Assembly: GCA_029688905.1 (NCBI GenBank)
Contig: JARULB010000001.1
Location: 372,001 to 436,000 of the forward strand
Direction: 5' to 3'
DNA length: 64,000 nt
Source of the DNA: Balneolales bacterium ANBcel1
Lineage (GTDB): Bacteria > Bacteroidota > Rhodothermia > Balneolales > Natronogracilivirgulaceae
Below are positions 54,899 to 64,000 of the stretch, piece by piece. The notes under the pieces were generated by a model. It saw nothing but the letters and a program-made list of their open reading frames with translations. It was not told where the DNA came from and made no database searches. Positions within the stretch are counted from its first letter, which is position 1. Every line of letters begins with the position of its first letter. A program made the position numbers and the translations under genes.

Positions 54899-55384
54899 TT
54901 ATTGCAGGTCTTCATAAATCCAGTGATTCAGTTCCGGAAAATCCTGATGACTCAATTCCAGCTGCTGGTCCCATCCCATAAACTGTTCCAGCTGCTGCTG
55001 CGCGCTGGCTTGGGTGACCCCCGGACGGATAGTCTGCCATCCGGTCAACAGCAAGATCATCAGTATGCCGGTGGTGAGCACATAGCGCCGGAACCAGTTC
55101 CAGACGACAGGCTCCAGATCGGCACCGGCAGTCTGACCGGCTTCCAGCCTGCGATAAAAACGGGAAACAGCGCCGTCATCCGGGCCATCCCGGTGTAACT
55201 CCGACAGCTCGTTGAAAAGGCCGCCCGGTTTCTCCTGCTCCATCATCCAGAGATAGTCATCCCACAGAGATGGATCGTGGTTCATCACTTCCTGCCGGAG
55301 CCGTTCGAGTTCATCGTCATTCAACTGACCTTCGCGGGCATCCAGCAGTGCCTGTTTCAGTTTTCGGGTTCGTGTGTCGCCCAT
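54899..55384 (-). CDS. probable anti-sigma factor (single-pass membrane)
   Basis: A 161-residue protein with a cytosolic helical N-terminus (MGDTRTRKLKQALLDAREGQL), about 90 residues of charged sequence, and one membrane helix (YVLTTGILMILLLTGW), then a short periplasmic tail. It has no zinc-finger Cys motif, so it is recognised only by topology and by following the ECF sigma gene. I chose the ATG at 55384, 34 bp after the sigma stop; the longer frame to 55432 overlaps the sigma gene. It would bind and inactivate the sigma factor until an envelope signal arrives. Confidence 0.65.
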   Translation of the reverse strand: MGDTRTRKLKQALLDAREGQLNDDELERLRQEVMNHDPSLWDDYLWMMEQEKPGGLFNELSELHRDGPDDGAVSRFYRRLEAGQTAGADLEPVVWNWFRRYVLTTGILMILLLTGWQTIRPGVTQASAQQQLEQFMGWDQQLELSHQDFPELNHWIYEDLQ

Positions 55385-55418
55385 ATTTCTGTACCTGCTT
55401 TCCGGATTACAACTACTG

Positions 55419-55982
55419 TTACGTTTCTTCACTTTGCGGCCCGCTCCCGACTCCCAGTTCCGTCAGTTTTTTTCTAAGCCGCTGGCGGGCGGTAAATATT
55501 CTACTTTTTATTGTGCCGACCGCCACATTCTCAACCTCGGCGATCTCATCATACGAGAGCCCTTCGAGATCGCGCATGGTAATCATCAGTCGATCCTGTT
55601 CCGCAATATCTCCCAGTGCCTTGTACAGCAGGCGCCTGCGTTCACGGCGATCCAGCGTTTCATCTCCTTCCTCGGCTGCGTAAAACATCTCCGGGTCAAC
55701 ATCCGACTCATCCCACCAAAATATTCGGCGGCGCAGTTTGTGTTTCCGGAGTTCATCCAGTACGGTATTCTTCGCAATCTGATAAGCCCAGGTGTAGAGG
55801 CTGCTTTTGCCGTTGTAAAGGTGGCGCTTGTTATACAGTTTCAAAAAGCTGTCCTGGGTGATGTCTTCGGCATCAAGTCCGGTCCCATATACCATCGTTC
55901 GTACCATTCGGAAAATCCGCGGGTAAAAATCCGGCAGGTGCCGGTTCAACTCGTGTTCTGTTAACGGGGTGGATGACATTCG
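55419..55982 (-). CDS. ECF (RpoE-like) RNA polymerase sigma factor
   Basis: A 187-residue extracytoplasmic-function sigma factor. Region 2 shows LDAEDITQDSFLKLYNK and YTWAYQIAKNTVLDELRKH for -10 recognition; region 4 shows LSYDEIAEVENVAVGTIKSR and ARQRLRKKL for -35 recognition. I chose the ATG at 55982 (MSSTPLTEHELNRHL); the frame extends to 56009 in the preceding gap. With the neighbouring membrane protein and Spy-like gene it forms a likely envelope-stress switch. No promoter was recognised in front of it. Confidence 0.93.
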   Translation of the reverse strand, partial: RMSSTPLTEHELNRHLPDFYPRIFRMVRTMVYGTGLDAEDITQDSFLKLYNKRHLYNGKSSLYTWAYQIAKNTVLDELRKHKLRRRIFWWDESDVDPEMFYAAEEGDETLDRRERRRLLYKALGDIAEQDRLMITMRDLEGLSYDEIAEVENVAVGTIKSRIFTARQRLRKKLTELGVGSGPQSEET

Positions 55983-56126
55983 TTGATGTAAATGCGATCT
56001 GCCGCTCACACATCATCTGTGCCGACAGCTTTCAATGTGTTATACGCGCAGAAGATTAATCGGTTCATCAGGTCGGACAAGTGGCCCGGACTGCAGCACC
56101 CGGGCGGGGACAGCGTTTTGAAGTTT

Positions 56127-56939
56127 TCAGATCTTCCAGAATTTTTTGGGGATGATTTCCTGGATGCGCTCCAGTTGATACCGGTAGATCGAGGGGTTTC
56201 CCGTAACGATGCGCTTGCCGAAAAGCCAGTCGTCATTGCCGGTCCAGTCGCCCACCATACCACCGGCTTCGCGGATGATCAGGCTGCCGGCGGCCACATC
56301 CCAGGCCGACAGGCCGTACTCAAAAAAGCCGTCACAACGTCCGGCCGCTACCAGGCAGAGGTCAAACGCGGCGCTGCCCGGCCTTCTCACTCCCTGGGTT
56401 TCGTGCATGAACGCGCGGAACAGCTGGAGATAGGCATCAATCAGTTCCAGATCGCGGTAGGGGAAGCCTGTCGCCAGCAGCGACTCTTCTGCTTTCTCTA
56501 TGGCAGACACCGAGATCGGCTCACCATTGAGTCGGGCTCCTTTGCCCGCTTCGGCCGTAAACCACTCATCGCGGCACACTTCCAGAATGAGTGCTGTTTG
56601 TGGCTGACGGTTCTCCCACATGGCGATAGAGACACAATACACCGGAAGGCCGTGTGCAAAGTTGGTGGTGCCGTCGATCGGGTCAACGATCCAGGTACGG
56701 CGATCCGTCAGGCTGGTTTCACTGGCCGACTCCTCGGCGAGGATGTCGTCATCGGGCCAGTCTTCCCTGATGATGCGGATGATTTCCTTCTCAACGTCTT
56801 CATCGGCCCGGGTTATCAGGTCGTTTTTTCCCTTGAGGCCGATCTCCAGTTTCGACCGGTTTTCATTGTAATAGGTGATGATCTCTTTGGCTTTGGCCGC
56901 CGCTTTCCGGGCGGTGGCAAGGTTTGCAGATTCCTTCAT
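56127..56939 (-). CDS. inositol monophosphatase family protein
   Basis: A 270-residue Mg-dependent phosphatase (SuhB-like). Motif A is WIVDPIDGTTNFAHG and motif B is WDVAAGSLIIREAGG, with the metal-binding glutamate earlier in DILAEESASE. Substrates could be inositol monophosphate, or as SuhB it may act in transcription antitermination; the sequence does not decide. It is downstream of dnaG on the same strand, 83 bp away. Confidence 0.93.
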   Translation of the reverse strand: MKESANLATARKAAAKAKEIITYYNENRSKLEIGLKGKNDLITRADEDVEKEIIRIIREDWPDDDILAEESASETSLTDRRTWIVDPIDGTTNFAHGLPVYCVSIAMWENRQPQTALILEVCRDEWFTAEAGKGARLNGEPISVSAIEKAEESLLATGFPYRDLELIDAYLQLFRAFMHETQGVRRPGSAAFDLCLVAAGRCDGFFEYGLSAWDVAAGSLIIREAGGMVGDWTGNDDWLFGKRIVTGNPSIYRYQLERIQEIIPKKFWKI

Positions 56940-57022
56940 GCGATAACTGTCTGTTTGAGGCTGTGTGGACTTCCGCTGTCCGTTATTTTCAGCCCGGTGA
57001 GTAATTTCGTTCGACGGATGTG

Positions 57023-59146
57023 TTATTCTGATGTCTCTTCGGAGTTTTCATAGTCCGGAAACAGGGAGGCCGGCGGCTCCCGGTAGTACCGGTTTCGTTC
57101 CAGGGTGAATTTCCGGATCTCCTCCTGAAGGGACGCCTTTTTATCTGCGGCAGCCTGCCGGAACTCCTCCTGAAGCCTGTCGAGATACCGCTCCAGAAAA
57201 CGGATCTTCAGAGCTTTCAGGGCTCCGCGCGCCGTATGTATCGGCCGGGCATCCTTCTCGATGACGACGCCCCGTTTTTTCATGCCCAATTTACTGATTT
57301 CGTAGCGATCCATCACAATCTCCCCGATCAGTTCGGGATACGGATGCTCGCGCCGGTTGTACTCCTCCACCGAAACCGGCTCCCCCCGCTGATATCGCTC
57401 CACCATATCCAAATACATTTTTTTCAGGTCGGGATCCTCGAAATGGTGCTCGTTACAGTGGCTTCCGATGAATACAATCAGCTTCTCTCCATAGGTGAGC
57501 ATCAGCCGGAGCAGCTCTTTCTCATACCCTGGCCGCCGCCGCGGTGAAACAGGCGAAGAGCCTTCCGGATAGTGACCCGCAGCGACCCCTGTACGCCCCT
57601 CCGGAGCACGCAGACCCCTTTCCCGTGTTCCCGCAGATGCCGGAACCCCGCTATCGGCGGCCTGCCCGGGCGCATTCCGCCCTGCACCGCCGCTACCCTT
57701 CAGAGGTCCACCGCCCCCTCCCGAAGAAGTGGGACCCGAACCGGAACTTCCGGCAGCACTTCCGGACGGACGGCGCGAGTTGCCTTGCTGATCGCCGTAT
57801 TCCCTGCCCGGCCTGGCGCTCCTGGACTGCGCTTTCTTCAGAAGCCGCGAACGGACCAGCCCCAGCTCTTTCATCAGGGTACGGTCTCCGATACCGGTCA
57901 GTTTGCTGAGCTCCTGGACATAATCCTCGCGGGTCCGGTCAGACGGGATGGTCGCGATGGTCTCGAGCAAATCACCCACTACCCGCTGACGTTCCACGGG
58001 GTCCTTCCAGCGCCCCTCCCGGCCGGCCATATCCACCAAAAACCGGAGAAAGTCGCGCGTCTCCTTTCTTTTATATTCGGTAAATCCCTCCTCGCCGAAC
58101 TGTCGCACAAACGAATCAGGGTCCTCACCATCGGGCAGCGACAGGACGCGCACCCCCATCCCTTCCTCCAGAGCTACGGAAATACCGCGAACAGCGGCAT
58201 TCAATCCGGCCGTATCAGCATCGAAAATCATGAGCATCACATCGCCGTACCGTTTCATGATGCGGATCTGGCCGGAGGTAAGGGATGTGCCGCTGGTCGA
58301 CACCACATTGCCGATTCCCGACTGATGCATGGAAATCACATCCGTATACCCTTCAACCAGAACAATTTCCCCCGCTTTCCGGATTTCATTTTTCGCGACC
58401 TGGATACCATAGAGGACTTCGCTTTTGTTGTAGACCGGTGTCTGGGGGGAGTTGATGTATTTGGGGATGCTTTTGCTTTCGGAGAGGGTGCGTCCGCCGA
58501 AGGCGATCACCTTGCCGCCGGGATTGAAGATGGGAAACATGAGTCGCCCGCGAAACGTGTCGTAAAATCCGTTGCCCTTCTCGCGGGGTTTGACAAGTCC
58601 CGACTCCCGGAGATATTCCATGTTGATGCCGGCCTTGTCCGCGGCCTTGAGCAGTCCGTCGAACCGGTCGGGGGCATAGCCCAGTCCGTATTTGCGCACT
58701 GTCTTCCAGGGGTAGCCCCGCTTGTTGAGATAGTTGCGCGCCGCTTCGGCCTCATCCGACTCCGCCAGGGTCTGGTGGAAAAAATGACCCGCAAACCGCA
58801 ATGTGTGGTAAATGCCGTCTTTGAGATGCTGTCGCGGATCATAGACTTCCTGTTCCCTTTCGGGGATGGTGATGTGATATCGGTCGGCCAGTGTGCGCAC
58901 CGCCTCTTCGAAACCGACGCCGTCGACCTTCATCACAAAATTGAAAACATCGCCTCCTTCCCCGCATCCGAAACACTTGAAAATTCCCAGCTTCGGGGAA
59001 ACGCTGAAAGAGGGCGTTTTTTCGTTGTGAAACGGGCACAGGCCGGTGAAGTTGCTGCCGGACCGGCGCAATTTGACATGATCCGACACCACATCCACGA
59101 TGTCGGCGGCCTGGCGTACCTCTTCTTTTTTATCGTCGGGAATCAT
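57023..59146 (-). CDS. dnaG: DNA primase
   Basis: Synthesises RNA primers at the replication fork. The 707-residue protein has the zinc-finger GLCPFHNEKTPSFSVSP with FKCFGCGEGGD, then the TOPRIM catalytic core EIVLVEGYTDVISMHQSG and MIFDADTAGLNAAVRG, and the C-terminal helicase-binding domain. Between TOPRIM and the C-terminal domain is a Gly/Ser/Pro/Arg-rich insert of about 100 residues (57530-57830). I chose the ATG at 59146 by family alignment; GGAGG directly abuts it, which is closer than usual. The frame continues to 59251. It is divergent from the GH94 gene. Confidence 0.96.
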   Translation of the reverse strand: MIPDDKKEEVRQAADIVDVVSDHVKLRRSGSNFTGLCPFHNEKTPSFSVSPKLGIFKCFGCGEGGDVFNFVMKVDGVGFEEAVRTLADRYHITIPEREQEVYDPRQHLKDGIYHTLRFAGHFFHQTLAESDEAEAARNYLNKRGYPWKTVRKYGLGYAPDRFDGLLKAADKAGINMEYLRESGLVKPREKGNGFYDTFRGRLMFPIFNPGGKVIAFGGRTLSESKSIPKYINSPQTPVYNKSEVLYGIQVAKNEIRKAGEIVLVEGYTDVISMHQSGIGNVVSTSGTSLTSGQIRIMKRYGDVMLMIFDADTAGLNAAVRGISVALEEGMGVRVLSLPDGEDPDSFVRQFGEEGFTEYKRKETRDFLRFLVDMAGREGRWKDPVERQRVVGDLLETIATIPSDRTREDYVQELSKLTGIGDRTLMKELGLVRSRLLKKAQSRSARPGREYGDQQGNSRRPSGSAAGSSGSGPTSSGGGGGPLKGSGGAGRNAPGQAADSGVPASAGTRERGLRAPEGRTGVAAGHYPEGSSPVSPRRRPGYEKELLRLMLTYGEKLIVFIGSHCNEHHFEDPDLKKMYLDMVERYQRGEPVSVEEYNRREHPYPELIGEIVMDRYEISKLGMKKRGVVIEKDARPIHTARGALKALKIRFLERYLDRLQEEFRQAAADKKASLQEEIRKFTLERNRYYREPPASLFPDYENSEETSE

Positions 59147-59485
59147 CCTCCTAAATTGCGCCTTTGGCAGCTCCGTATCAAGGTGCGATTCGTTTTTGCG
59201 GCATGAGGTCGCTCGGCACACACCACCCTCACAAACAAAGAACATTCGCACTTTAATTATTAAATCAAATTGATTATTGTATTACATAATGAATGCGCAA
59301 AACCGAACATCGGGCATAAAGATTTATTTAACAAAGACTTACAACAAGTTTTCCAATCCGTCCCGGCACCTGGTTTTCCGCCATGGAATCCGTTTTACTC
59401 CGGAAACAGGGACGATCAACTGGGGGGATCATCGCATTTTCCGAACAATCAAACCGATCATTTCCGTATTTGAGGAGAACAACGC
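59147..59485. other. 339-bp dnaG/GH94 divergent region
   Basis: An AT-rich gap. A perfect palindrome AATCAA-A-TTGATT lies at 59263-59275. A small frame from the ATG at 59289 (66 codons, or 70 from a TTG at 59277) ends at 59489 and overlaps the GH94 start by four bases, but its composition gives no support as a gene. The GH94 ribosome-binding site GAGGAG is at 59472-59477. Confidence 0.5.
59263..59275. promoter_or_regulatory. AT-rich palindrome in dnaG/GH94 gap
   Basis: AATCAA-A-TTGATT is a perfect inverted repeat about 210 bp before the phosphorylase start. It could be a regulator site for GH94; nothing here names the regulator. Confidence 0.3.
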
Positions 59486-61918
59486 ATGAGATTTGGACAC
59501 TTTGACGACGAAAGCCGCGAGTATGTTATCACCGACCCTAAAACGCCTCTGCCCTGGATCAATTTTCTTGGCACAAAGGAGTTTTTCAGTCTGATTTCAA
59601 ACACTTCAGGGGGATATTCGTTTTACAAGGATCCTCTCTACAGGCGCATCAGCCGCTATCGTTACAACAATCTGCCCATGGACAGCGGCGGAAAGTATTT
59701 TTACATCAACGACGGCGGAACGATCTGGTCGCCGGCCTGGAAACCGGCGCAGACGGAGCTGGACGAATACGAATGCCGGCACGGCCTCAGCTACACCTCC
59801 ATCCGCGGCGTCAAAAACGGTCTCTCCTGCACGCAGCTCAATTTTGTTCCGGTGGATGCCGACTGCGAAGTGCAGCTTATCACTCTTCGAAACAACTCCG
59901 ATTCCCAAAAGGAGTTCTCCCTCGTCTCCTTTCTGGAGTGGTGTCTCTGGAATGCCCACGACGACATGAACAACCTGCAGCGCAATCTCTCCATCGGAGA
60001 GGTGGAGATTCACGACGGCACCATATATCACAAAACGGAGTACCGCGAACGGCGCAACCATCTGGCTTTTTATCACTGCAACCGCAAGCCCGAAGGGTTC
60101 GATACCGACCGGGAGGCCTTTTTCGGTATGTATAACGGATTCCGTGACCCGCAGGTTATTGTTGAAAATACCCCCCGCAACTCGGTGGCCGATGGGTGGT
60201 CACCGGTCGCCAGCCATTTTCACCGCCTCACCCTGGCGCCCGGCGAAACCGCGCAGCTCGTCTTCCTGCTCGGCTATGTGGAGAATCCCGACCAAGAAAA
60301 ATGGATTGCCCCCGGCCGTATCAATACCACCCGCGCGGAGCAGCTGATCGAACGTTATGACAGCCCGGAGAAAGCGGCCCATGCCCACAATGCATTGCGC
60401 GAGTACTGGGAAGAGCTGCTCTCCGGATTCCAGCTTGAGCATGGCGACGGCCGGCTCGAACGGATGGTCAATACCTGGAACCAGTATCAGTGTATGGTGA
60501 CCTACAACTTCGGCCGCAGCGCCAGCTATTACGAAACCGGCATCGGGCGCGGACTGGGATTCCGTGACACCAACCAGGACCTGCTCGGATTTGTCCACCT
60601 GGTTCCGGAACGGGCCAAGGAGCGTATTCTGGATGTGGCCGCCACCCAGATGGCCGACGGCAGCTGCTTTCACCAGTATCAGCCCCTGACCAAGCGCGGG
60701 AACGACGCCATCGGCGGTGATTTCAATGACGACCCGGTATGGCTGATCGCCAGTGTGGCCGCCTACATCAGGGAAACCGACGACTGGAGTATTCTGGAGG
60801 AGGTGGTCCCGTTCGAAAACAACCCGGATGACACCGGAACGTTGTTCGACCACCTCACAAAATCTATGGACCACGTGCTGAACAACCGGGGGCCGCACGG
60901 ACTCCCGCTCATCGGCCGGGCCGACTGGAACGACTGCCTGAACCTGAACAGCTTCAGCACCAACCCCGACGAATCCTTCCAGACTGCCGACTCTAAAAAC
61001 GGACGTACCGCCGAAAGCGTGCTCATTGCCGCCCTGTTCATCTACTACGGCCGCGATTATGCGGAGCTGGCCCGGCGTTCCGGTCACCCGGGAAAAGCGG
61101 AGGCCGCCGAGAAGGCGATATCCGAAATGGAACAGGCCGTCCAGAAACACGGCTGGGATGGTGAGTGGTATCTGAGAGCCTACGACGACAGTGGAAAAAA
61201 AGTGGGCAGCAACGAGAACGAGGAGGGCAAAATCTTCATCGAAAGTCAGGGTTTCTGCTCCATGGCGGGAATCGGCCGCGACAATGGGATGCCGCTGCAA
61301 GCGCTGGATTCCGTGGAAAAGCACCTGGCTACCAAATACGGCATCGTGCTCCATCAGCCCGCATTTTCGAAATACTATCTGAATCTCGGTGAAATCAGCT
61401 CCTACCCGCAGGGGTACAAGGAAAACGCCGGGATTTTCTGCCACAACAATCCATGGGTGATGATCGGCGAGACGATGGTCGGCCGCGGTGACAAGGCGTA
61501 CGACTACTACACCCGGATCGCGCCCACATTTACGGAGGAGATCAGCGAGCTGCACCGGACCGAACCCTATGTCTATTCGCAAATGATCGCCGGCAAGGAT
61601 GCACCCAGGCACGGCGAAGCCAAAAACTCATGGCTCACCGGCACCGCCGCCTGGAATTACGTCGCCATAACGCAATACATCCTCGGTATCCGGCCCGAAT
61701 TTGACGGCCTGACGATCGACCCCTGCATCCCGGCAGACTGGGACGGCTTTACCGTGAGGCGAACTTTCCGCGGAGCAAAGTACACCATTACCGTCCGGAA
61801 CCCCAACGGAGTGATGAAAGGCCCGGCGGAAGTGAAACTGAACGGCACCGTACTGGAGGGGAACCGGATTCCGCCCCAGGAAGCCGGAACAGACAACCGG
61901 GTGGATGTGACCCTGTGA
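59486..61918 (+). CDS. GH94 cellobiose phosphorylase
   Basis: An 810-residue cytosolic phosphorylase converting cellobiose and phosphate to glucose 1-phosphate and glucose. The N-terminal part ([19 protein letters not shown], then [20 protein letters not shown] and [19 protein letters not shown]) is the cellobiose phosphorylase signature; the catalytic acid is Asp in [11 protein letters not shown], and the phosphate site is near [11 protein letters not shown]. Length fits the family. A strong GAGGAG ribosome-binding site precedes the ATG by eight bases. No sugar transporter is adjacent, so substrate uptake is uncertain; other GH94 specificities (cellodextrin, chitobiose) are less likely. Confidence 0.93.
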   Translation: MRFGHFDDESREYVITDPKTPLPWINFLGTKEFFSLISNTSGGYSFYKDPLYRRISRYRYNNLPMDSGGKYFYINDGGTIWSPAWKPAQTELDEYECRHGLSYTSIRGVKNGLSCTQLNFVPVDADCEVQLITLRNNSDSQKEFSLVSFLEWCLWNAHDDMNNLQRNLSIGEVEIHDGTIYHKTEYRERRNHLAFYHCNRKPEGFDTDREAFFGMYNGFRDPQVIVENTPRNSVADGWSPVASHFHRLTLAPGETAQLVFLLGYVENPDQEKWIAPGRINTTRAEQLIERYDSPEKAAHAHNALREYWEELLSGFQLEHGDGRLERMVNTWNQYQCMVTYNFGRSASYYETGIGRGLGFRDTNQDLLGFVHLVPERAKERILDVAATQMADGSCFHQYQPLTKRGNDAIGGDFNDDPVWLIASVAAYIRETDDWSILEEVVPFENNPDDTGTLFDHLTKSMDHVLNNRGPHGLPLIGRADWNDCLNLNSFSTNPDESFQTADSKNGRTAESVLIAALFIYYGRDYAELARRSGHPGKAEAAEKAISEMEQAVQKHGWDGEWYLRAYDDSGKKVGSNENEEGKIFIESQGFCSMAGIGRDNGMPLQALDSVEKHLATKYGIVLHQPAFSKYYLNLGEISSYPQGYKENAGIFCHNNPWVMIGETMVGRGDKAYDYYTRIAPTFTEEISELHRTEPYVYSQMIAGKDAPRHGEAKNSWLTGTAAWNYVAITQYILGIRPEFDGLTIDPCIPADWDGFTVRRTFRGAKYTITVRNPNGVMKGPAEVKLNGTVLEGNRIPPQEAGTDNRVDVTL

Positions 61919-62156
61919 GCCTGCCAACCTCAACGCCCGTCGGGTGTTCGCCCAAAATACGAGCGGCGAAAATACAGGCGGCGGATGTGCCCTTGCGAGC
62001 AGCCAAGCCCGAAAAGCGTGCAGGCCAAACCGGCAGTCGGGCCGGCCTCCGGGTTGGCAACTGAGCCCGAGGGTGGGTATATTCCGATCGGCGAGCCGCC
62101 ACCGTGGACGACACTCTGTGCAGCCGCTGACATTTTCACCATCCAAAAAAAACGGC

Positions 62157-63026
62157 ATGAGCGTATTAGTAGGAAAAGACACCCGCCTTGTAGTTCAGGG
62201 ATTTACGGGCAAGGAAGGCACCTTTCACGCGGAACAGATGATCGCTTACGGAACCCGCGTCATCGGAGGGGTTACCCCCGGAAAGGGAGGCACCACTCAC
62301 CTTGACCGGCCCGTCTTCAATACCGTTTCCGATGCGGTGAAGGAGGAAGAAGCCAATACTTCGGTCATTTTTGTGCCCCCGGCCTTTGCAGCCGATGCCA
62401 TCTCCGAAGCCGCTCTTGCCGGCATCAAAACCATCGTCTGTATCACCGAAGGAATTCCGGTAAAGGATATGATTGCCGCGCGGGAGATTGTACGGCGTCA
62501 TGACGCGGTACTGATCGGCCCTAATTGCCCGGGCGTGATTACCCCCGGTGAGGCGAAAGTGGGTATTATGCCGGGCAATGTGTTTGCACCGGGGCGCGTC
62601 GGTGTCATTTCCAGGTCGGGGACCCTCACCTACGAGGCGGTCGATCAGCTAACCAAGGCGGGTCTCGGGCAGAGCACGGCCATCGGCATCGGGGGCGATC
62701 CCGTTATCGGAACCAAGCACCGGGATGCCCTGGCACTGTTCAACGACGACCCCGATACCGACGCCATCGTACTGATCGGTGAGATCGGCGGAACGGATGA
62801 AGAGGACGCGGCCGCATGGATCAGCGAGCATGTTCAAAAGCCCGTGGTGGCTTTCATCGCCGGGCGAACCGCGCCTCCGGGCCGCCGAATGGGTCACGCC
62901 GGAGCGATCGTTTCCGGCGGAAAGGGGACGGCGGATGACAAGATAGCGGCACTGAAAGCAGCCGGCATCACCGTTTGCGAAAGTCCGGCTGTGATCGGCG
63001 ACACTGTGAAGCAGCTGCTCGGCTGA
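62157..63026 (+). CDS. sucD: succinyl-CoA ligase alpha subunit
   Basis: A 289-residue TCA-cycle enzyme subunit. It shows the CoA-binding [48 protein letters not shown], and the phosphohistidine in [18 protein letters not shown] chose the ATG at 62157, the family start; the longer frame from 61944 has no resemblance. The beta subunit sucC is not adjacent and is presumably elsewhere. The 238-bp gap after GH94 shows no gene. Confidence 0.97.
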   Translation: MSVLVGKDTRLVVQGFTGKEGTFHAEQMIAYGTRVIGGVTPGKGGTTHLDRPVFNTVSDAVKEEEANTSVIFVPPAFAADAISEAALAGIKTIVCITEGIPVKDMIAAREIVRRHDAVLIGPNCPGVITPGEAKVGIMPGNVFAPGRVGVISRSGTLTYEAVDQLTKAGLGQSTAIGIGGDPVIGTKHRDALALFNDDPDTDAIVLIGEIGGTDEEDAAAWISEHVQKPVVAFIAGRTAPPGRRMGHAGAIVSGGKGTADDKIAALKAAGITVCESPAVIGDTVKQLLG

Positions 63027-63055
63027 CTTCCCGGTCATCGGCCCTGATTCTCAGG

Positions 63056-63110
63056 CCATCGTTCTACTATCCCTGATTCTCCAACCATCGTTCCACTGTC
63101 CCTGAAGCTC
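63056..63110. repeat. 29-bp direct repeats downstream of sucD
   Basis: Two 26-bp units starting CCATCGTTC (63056-63081 and 63085-63110), 29 bp apart, and a shorter partial copy just before them, lie between sucD and the last gene. They have no start codons or coding frame. Simple local duplication is the likeliest origin. Confidence 0.6.
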
Positions 63111-63184
63111 CCGCCGAACGGTACACATCCGGTTTACGGATCTGGCCGAATCTCCTGTGCAAATCATCTCCCAAGTCCGGGCAT

Positions 63185-64000
63185 ATGAAGGCAACCCGAT
63201 TTTCCATGACGCTCTACATCTCGCTGCCGGTACTGGCATCGGCCTGTTCGATCGTCATGATTGCCCATTTCGTACTTCTTGCCGAAGAACGAATCGTCGC
63301 CGATGGCTTGTACGGCGACCTCTACACCTACATCGCCCTGGCGGAACGTTTTGATTTCTTCAACGAGGATATCCACTCCTTCCGAATGCTGATGCCCCTG
63401 ATAAGCGGATCCATTGCCGCATTGTTCAGCCTCACGGGCACGGAATCCCTCGGACTGCTCACCGGCTCGCTCAATTTTCTCTACATGCTCATCGGGTTCG
63501 GGGTGATGTACTACCTGTCGATGAAGGAGCGCTCGATCAACGCCCTCCAGGTGGCCCTCCCCCCCTTTCTGGTGCTTGCGCTTCCGGGTTTCTGGCAAGG
63601 CGTCTTTCTGCCGGTACCCGATGCGCTGATGTTCTGCATGTCGGGTCTCATTCTCGCCGGCATCCTTCTGCGGAGCCATGCCATACTGATTCCGGCAGCC
63701 ATTGCCGGCGTCTGGGTTTCCGAATGGCTGTTTCTCACGTTTTTTCTGATGCCGTTGATCGACGTGCTCCGTGGACGCAGATGGTCCGGCGGCTACGCGG
63801 CATTTGCATCAGCAGCGCTGATATACCTGGCCGCACCGGTGGTGGCCGGTATTCCCGACGGACACCTGATCTACCAATTCAGCGACTGGCTGAACAACAC
63901 CAGGGAACAATGGGCCGATCGGGAGTTCTCCACTGCAAGAGTCTTCTGGCGCAGCTTCACATTCGCTCTGCCTTTCTTCGCGTACCGTATATATGTATCG
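63185..64000 (+). CDS. polytopic membrane protein, truncated by window end
   Basis: An open frame of 272 codons from the ATG at 63185 (MKATRFSMTLYISLPVLASA) runs to the window edge without a stop, so the protein is incomplete. It has many hydrophobic segments (for example IAGVWVSEWLFLTFFLMPLID), and an extracytoplasmic loop with DGLYGDLYTYIALAERFDFF, a D-x-Y-x-Y pattern reminiscent of GT-C glycosyltransferases of the ArnT/PMT type. No family could be fixed. A start at 63206 is also possible. Confidence 0.7.
   Translation, partial: MKATRFSMTLYISLPVLASACSIVMIAHFVLLAEERIVADGLYGDLYTYIALAERFDFFNEDIHSFRMLMPLISGSIAALFSLTGTESLGLLTGSLNFLYMLIGFGVMYYLSMKERSINALQVALPPFLVLALPGFWQGVFLPVPDALMFCMSGLILAGILLRSHAILIPAAIAGVWVSEWLFLTFFLMPLIDVLRGRRWSGGYAAFASAALIYLAAPVVAGIPDGHLIYQFSDWLNNTREQWADREFSTARVFWRSFTFALPFFAYRIYVS

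Noticed and set aside
57572-59206. A 544-codon plus-strand frame opposite dnaG
   Set aside because: Antisense to a certain primase gene; no recognisable domain.
61919-62156. Possible extra gene or N-terminal extension of sucD
   Set aside because: The upstream frame has no resemblance to SucD, which starts normally at 62157, and no frame on either strand in the gap shows family features.
63030-63110. CRISPR-like short repeats
   Set aside because: Only two to three degenerate units with 3-bp spacing and no spacers or cas genes.

Overview
The window reads as a chromosomal segment of a Bacteroidota-related, Sus/T9SS-bearing bacterium, most likely of the Balneolota/Rhodothermota group. The evidence is SusC/SusD/SusE homologues, type IX secretion C-terminal domains carrying the NYPNPFNP signature, a bacillithiol gene (bshB1), an LptE of the Bacteroidota kind downstream of miaB and a sigma-54 activator, weak or absent Shine-Dalgarno sequences at many genes, and exact TAnnTTTG promoter elements in several intergenic gaps. 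The taxon is an inference; no rRNA gene is present. No tRNA, rRNA, CRISPR array, prophage or transposase was recognised.

Layout. 1-17.5 kb is housekeeping: GNAT acetyltransferase, pgk, cysteine desulfurase, inorganic pyrophosphatase, Fur; the leftward cinA / TonB-receptor-like / ftsX block; then a rightward run pgsA-pgpA, pyrE, miaB, a sigma-54 activator, lptE and a TPR protein; then an MBL hydrolase, an NRDE protein and rpmE. 17.5-20.6 kb is a leftward pabB-pabC pair with a cysteine-free redoxin. 20.6-41.7 kb is a large carbohydrate region: a GH13 lipoprotein, a divergent GH51 arabinofuranosidase, an inserted lipid-metabolism group (DedA, diacylglycerol-kinase-like, PAP2), three more leftward GH13 enzymes (one lipoprotein, two T9SS cargo), a LacI regulator and susE-susD-susC. 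42-53 kb holds ispG, two rhomboids, an ATPase-adaptor-TolC efflux set, a three-gene YqjDE-like membrane group and two MacB-type permeases, all leftward. 53-64 kb holds bshB1, an ECF sigma / anti-sigma-like / Spy-like group, an inositol monophosphatase, dnaG, a GH94 cellobiose phosphorylase, sucD and a truncated polytopic membrane protein at the right edge.

How it works together. The 20.6-41.7 kb region looks like an alpha-glucan (starch/glycogen/maltodextrin) utilisation locus. Two amylases would be exported by T9SS, two would be anchored as lipoproteins, and SusCD would import oligosaccharides. The LacI regulator probably acts at two near-identical palindromic sites (41824-41837 and 41871-41884) upstream of susC. 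An intrinsic terminator lies between susE and lacI, so lacI may be expressed by read-through. The GH51 enzyme and the distant GH94 phosphorylase extend the sugar repertoire to arabinosides and cellobiose.

The most rewarding items for a second look are the LacI operator pair with the susE-lacI terminator, the nearly identical T9SS tails of adjacent amylases, the cysteine-free redoxin beside pabC, the exact TAnnTTTG elements (two placed almost on top of annotated starts), and the low-complexity inserts in DnaG, PabB and the sigma-54 activator. I saw no clear-cut wholly new defence or mobile system.
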